Positions 13,441 through 14,707 of a stretch of DNA of 14,707 nucleotides are shown here, piece by piece; position 1 is the first letter of the stretch, and each line of letters begins with the position of its first letter. The stretch is from an uncultured Eubacteriales bacterium. GTDB lineage: Bacteria > Bacillota > Clostridia > Christensenellales > Borkfalkiaceae. The stretch spans positions 1 through 14,707 of the forward strand of contig URKE01000048.1 in NCBI GenBank assembly GCA_900548285.1, given 5' to 3'. The translations under genes and the position numbers were made by a program. The notes beneath the pieces were generated by a model. It was not told the DNA's origin. It did not search any database and worked only from the letters and a program-made list of their open reading frames with translations.

Positions 13441-14640
13441 ATGATTTTACGTAAGGACGTGTCGAAAAAAATAATTTCGTTATCGGCGGCGGTGTGCGCG
13501 TGCGTTTTCTCGCTCGGTTTGCAAACAAGGGGAGCGTTTCGGGCTTCGGCGAAAATCGGACAAACACCCGCTTTTGCTCTTAATCGCTCCGAAGTCTGCC
13601 TCACCGTCGAAGCCAACGGAAAATTTTTCGAGTATTCCTATCCCGAAATCGACGTTGAAAACGGAAAACCGTATCTCAAAAAAATTGACGAGGTCGTCGA
13701 GGATATTTATTATTCGTCGCTCGTTCCGCCAGTCGACGCGACGTTTGTCTGCCATCCCGAACAAGATGAACCTTTCGTATTCGTCGCCGAAAAAGTCGGG
13801 TTCGGAGTCGATAAACGCGCGCTTTTAAAGGGCATCGAAAAAACTCTCGAGCGCGGCGGCGGAAAATTTTGCGTCACGGAATACGTCGAAGTCAAGCCGC
13901 GCGTCACGCGCGAAGAACTCAAGTCTACGATGAAAAAAAGAGGAGAGTTTTCCACGCGGTATTCAAGTTCCGCGGCTTCGCGCAAAAAGAATATAAGCCT
14001 TGCGTGCAGGCAGTTGAATCTTACGGAAATCGCGAACGGCGAGGAGTTTTCGTTCAATGCTGCGGTCGGCGAAAGGACGGAAGAGCGGGGTTATTCCACT
14101 GCGAAAGTCATCGAAAACGGAAAATTCGTCGAGGGAGTCGGCGGCGGAGTGTGTCAGGTGTCGTCGACGGTGTATAACTGCGCTCTTTTGTCCGGGCTTA
14201 CCGTCACCGAGCGGCACAGGCACAGCCTTGCGGTGTCTTACGTCGAGCCGTCGTTCGACGCGATGGTTAGTTATTCTTATGCCGATCTGCGTTTTTATAA
14301 CGACACGGGAAAGTCTGTTTTTATCGTCGCGGACGCGGACGGAGAAAGGGTGAGAGTGCGGTTTTACGGCTTGCCGAATCCTTACCGATACAAACGAATT
14401 TCGGTCGTTAACGAACTTATAGAGCCGCTTCCCGAGGAAATTATCCGCACGAACGAATTGCTCGCGGGAGAAACGAAGAGAATGGTTTTCGCCAAAAAAG
14501 GAATGAAGAGCGCGGGCGTTATCGAGAAGTATCTCGGCGAAAAGATGCTCGAAAGAAAGTTGCTCGTGACGGACGAATATTCGCCCCTGCGCGGAATAAC
14601 GCTCGAAGGGAGCAGACAACCGGACGAAAGCGGAAGATGA
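13441..14640 (+). CDS. Exported VanW-family protein with G5-like C-terminus
   Basis: This is a 399-residue cell-envelope protein. The N-terminus is a signal peptide or anchor: Lys/Arg-rich (MILRKDVSKK), then hydrophobic IISLSAAVCACVFSLGL, with a possible cleavage after RASA near residue 37. A middle region (about 55-165) may be the peptidoglycan-binding-like domain often found before VanW. The VanW domain is clear: FSFNAAVGERTEERGY (203-218), GVGGGVCQVSSTVYNCALLS (232-251) and RHRHSLAVSYVEPSFDAMVS (258-277). The last 65 residues, ending in LLVTDEYSPLRGI, resemble a G5 domain. VanW occurs in some vancomycin-resistance clusters, but its activity is not established, and most copies, probably including this one, are general envelope proteins. 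The start is uncertain: ATG 13441 is preferred over TTG 13432; neither has a good ribosome site. It is divergent from the ABC exporter operon. Confidence 0.9.
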   Translation: MILRKDVSKKIISLSAAVCACVFSLGLQTRGAFRASAKIGQTPAFALNRSEVCLTVEANGKFFEYSYPEIDVENGKPYLKKIDEVVEDIYYSSLVPPVDATFVCHPEQDEPFVFVAEKVGFGVDKRALLKGIEKTLERGGGKFCVTEYVEVKPRVTREELKSTMKKRGEFSTRYSSSAASRKKNISLACRQLNLTEIANGEEFSFNAAVGERTEERGYSTAKVIENGKFVEGVGGGVCQVSSTVYNCALLSGLTVTERHRHSLAVSYVEPSFDAMVSYSYADLRFYNDTGKSVFIVADADGERVRVRFYGLPNPYRYKRISVVNELIEPLPEEIIRTNELLAGETKRMVFAKKGMKSAGVIEKYLGEKMLERKLLVTDEYSPLRGITLEGSRQPDESGR

Positions 14641-14707
14641 TGCGGCAGAGCGGTAGCCGAGAGAGATTTGAACCCCATCAAGCCTTAAAGCCGTCTTTTT
14701 TGTCTGT
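14637..14707 (+). CDS. Possible start of a further ORF overlapping the VanW-family stop
   Basis: An ATG at 14637 overlaps the TGA of the preceding gene (ATGA), and its frame stays open for 23 codons to the window edge, beginning MMRQSGSRERFEPHQALK. The ATGA overlap is typical of coupled operon genes, but the peptide matches nothing I recognise, and there is no good ribosome site. It may be non-coding. Confidence 0.22.
   Translation, partial: MMRQSGSRERFEPHQALKPSFLS

Noticed and set aside
14650..14707. Minus strand reads GGGGTTCAAATCTCTC, recalling a tRNA T-arm
   Set aside because: The five-pair stem around TTCAAAT has wobbles and a mismatch, the next bases do not form a convincing acceptor end, and no anticodon arm can be built in the visible part.

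Overview
The window looks like a piece of chromosome from an uncultured clostridial bacterium (Bacillota). The reasons are strong Shine-Dalgarno sites, consensus sigma-A promoters (TTGACA-N17-TATAAT type), roughly balanced GC with many GCG, AAC and CGC codons, and the gene families present: formate-tetrahydrofolate ligase, YugP-type zinc peptidase, and a VanW protein with a G5-like tail. I cannot place it more precisely, and no rRNA, tRNA, CRISPR array or insertion sequence is visible.

Left part (1-3114, minus strand): a two-gene operon reads leftwards from a near-perfect promoter. It encodes a class I aminotransferase followed by formate-tetrahydrofolate ligase (fhs), joined by an ATGA overlap. 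A GC-rich hairpin at the window edge probably ends it. Just after the fhs stop codon the same frame stays open for 27 more codons.

Middle part (3208-9716, plus strand): a sugar-utilisation locus. A LacI-family regulator has its own consensus promoter and a palindromic operator in its leader. A second copy of the same operator pattern (TTTAC-N-CG-N-GTAAA) lies just after the regulator gene. It is followed by the wreck of a surface-anchored protein, probably a glycerophosphodiester phosphodiesterase with a large internal deletion. Two genes without signal peptides follow almost end to end: a compact GH78-like alpha-L-rhamnosidase and a GH106-like glycoside hydrolase. The inferred job is breakdown of imported rhamnose-containing glycans under LacI control; no transporter is present here. 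A degenerate tandem repeat and a bidirectional terminator close the locus.

Right part (9736-14707): on the minus strand are a YugP-like membrane zinc peptidase with its own extended -10 promoter, a four-helix membrane protein with a Gly/Asn-rich tail, and a two-gene ABC exporter (ATPase plus ABC-2 permease) whose stop and start are one base apart. Divergently on the plus strand lies an exported VanW-family protein, preceded by helically phased repeats. A possible partial ORF overlaps its stop and runs off the window. ABC exporter, VanW protein and membrane peptidase suggest a cell-envelope theme, but this is inference from neighbourhood only.

The points most worth following are the paired operator, the decayed anchored protein with its unusual Gly-Cys C-terminal tail, the paired rhamnosidase-type enzymes, and the repeats upstream of vanW.
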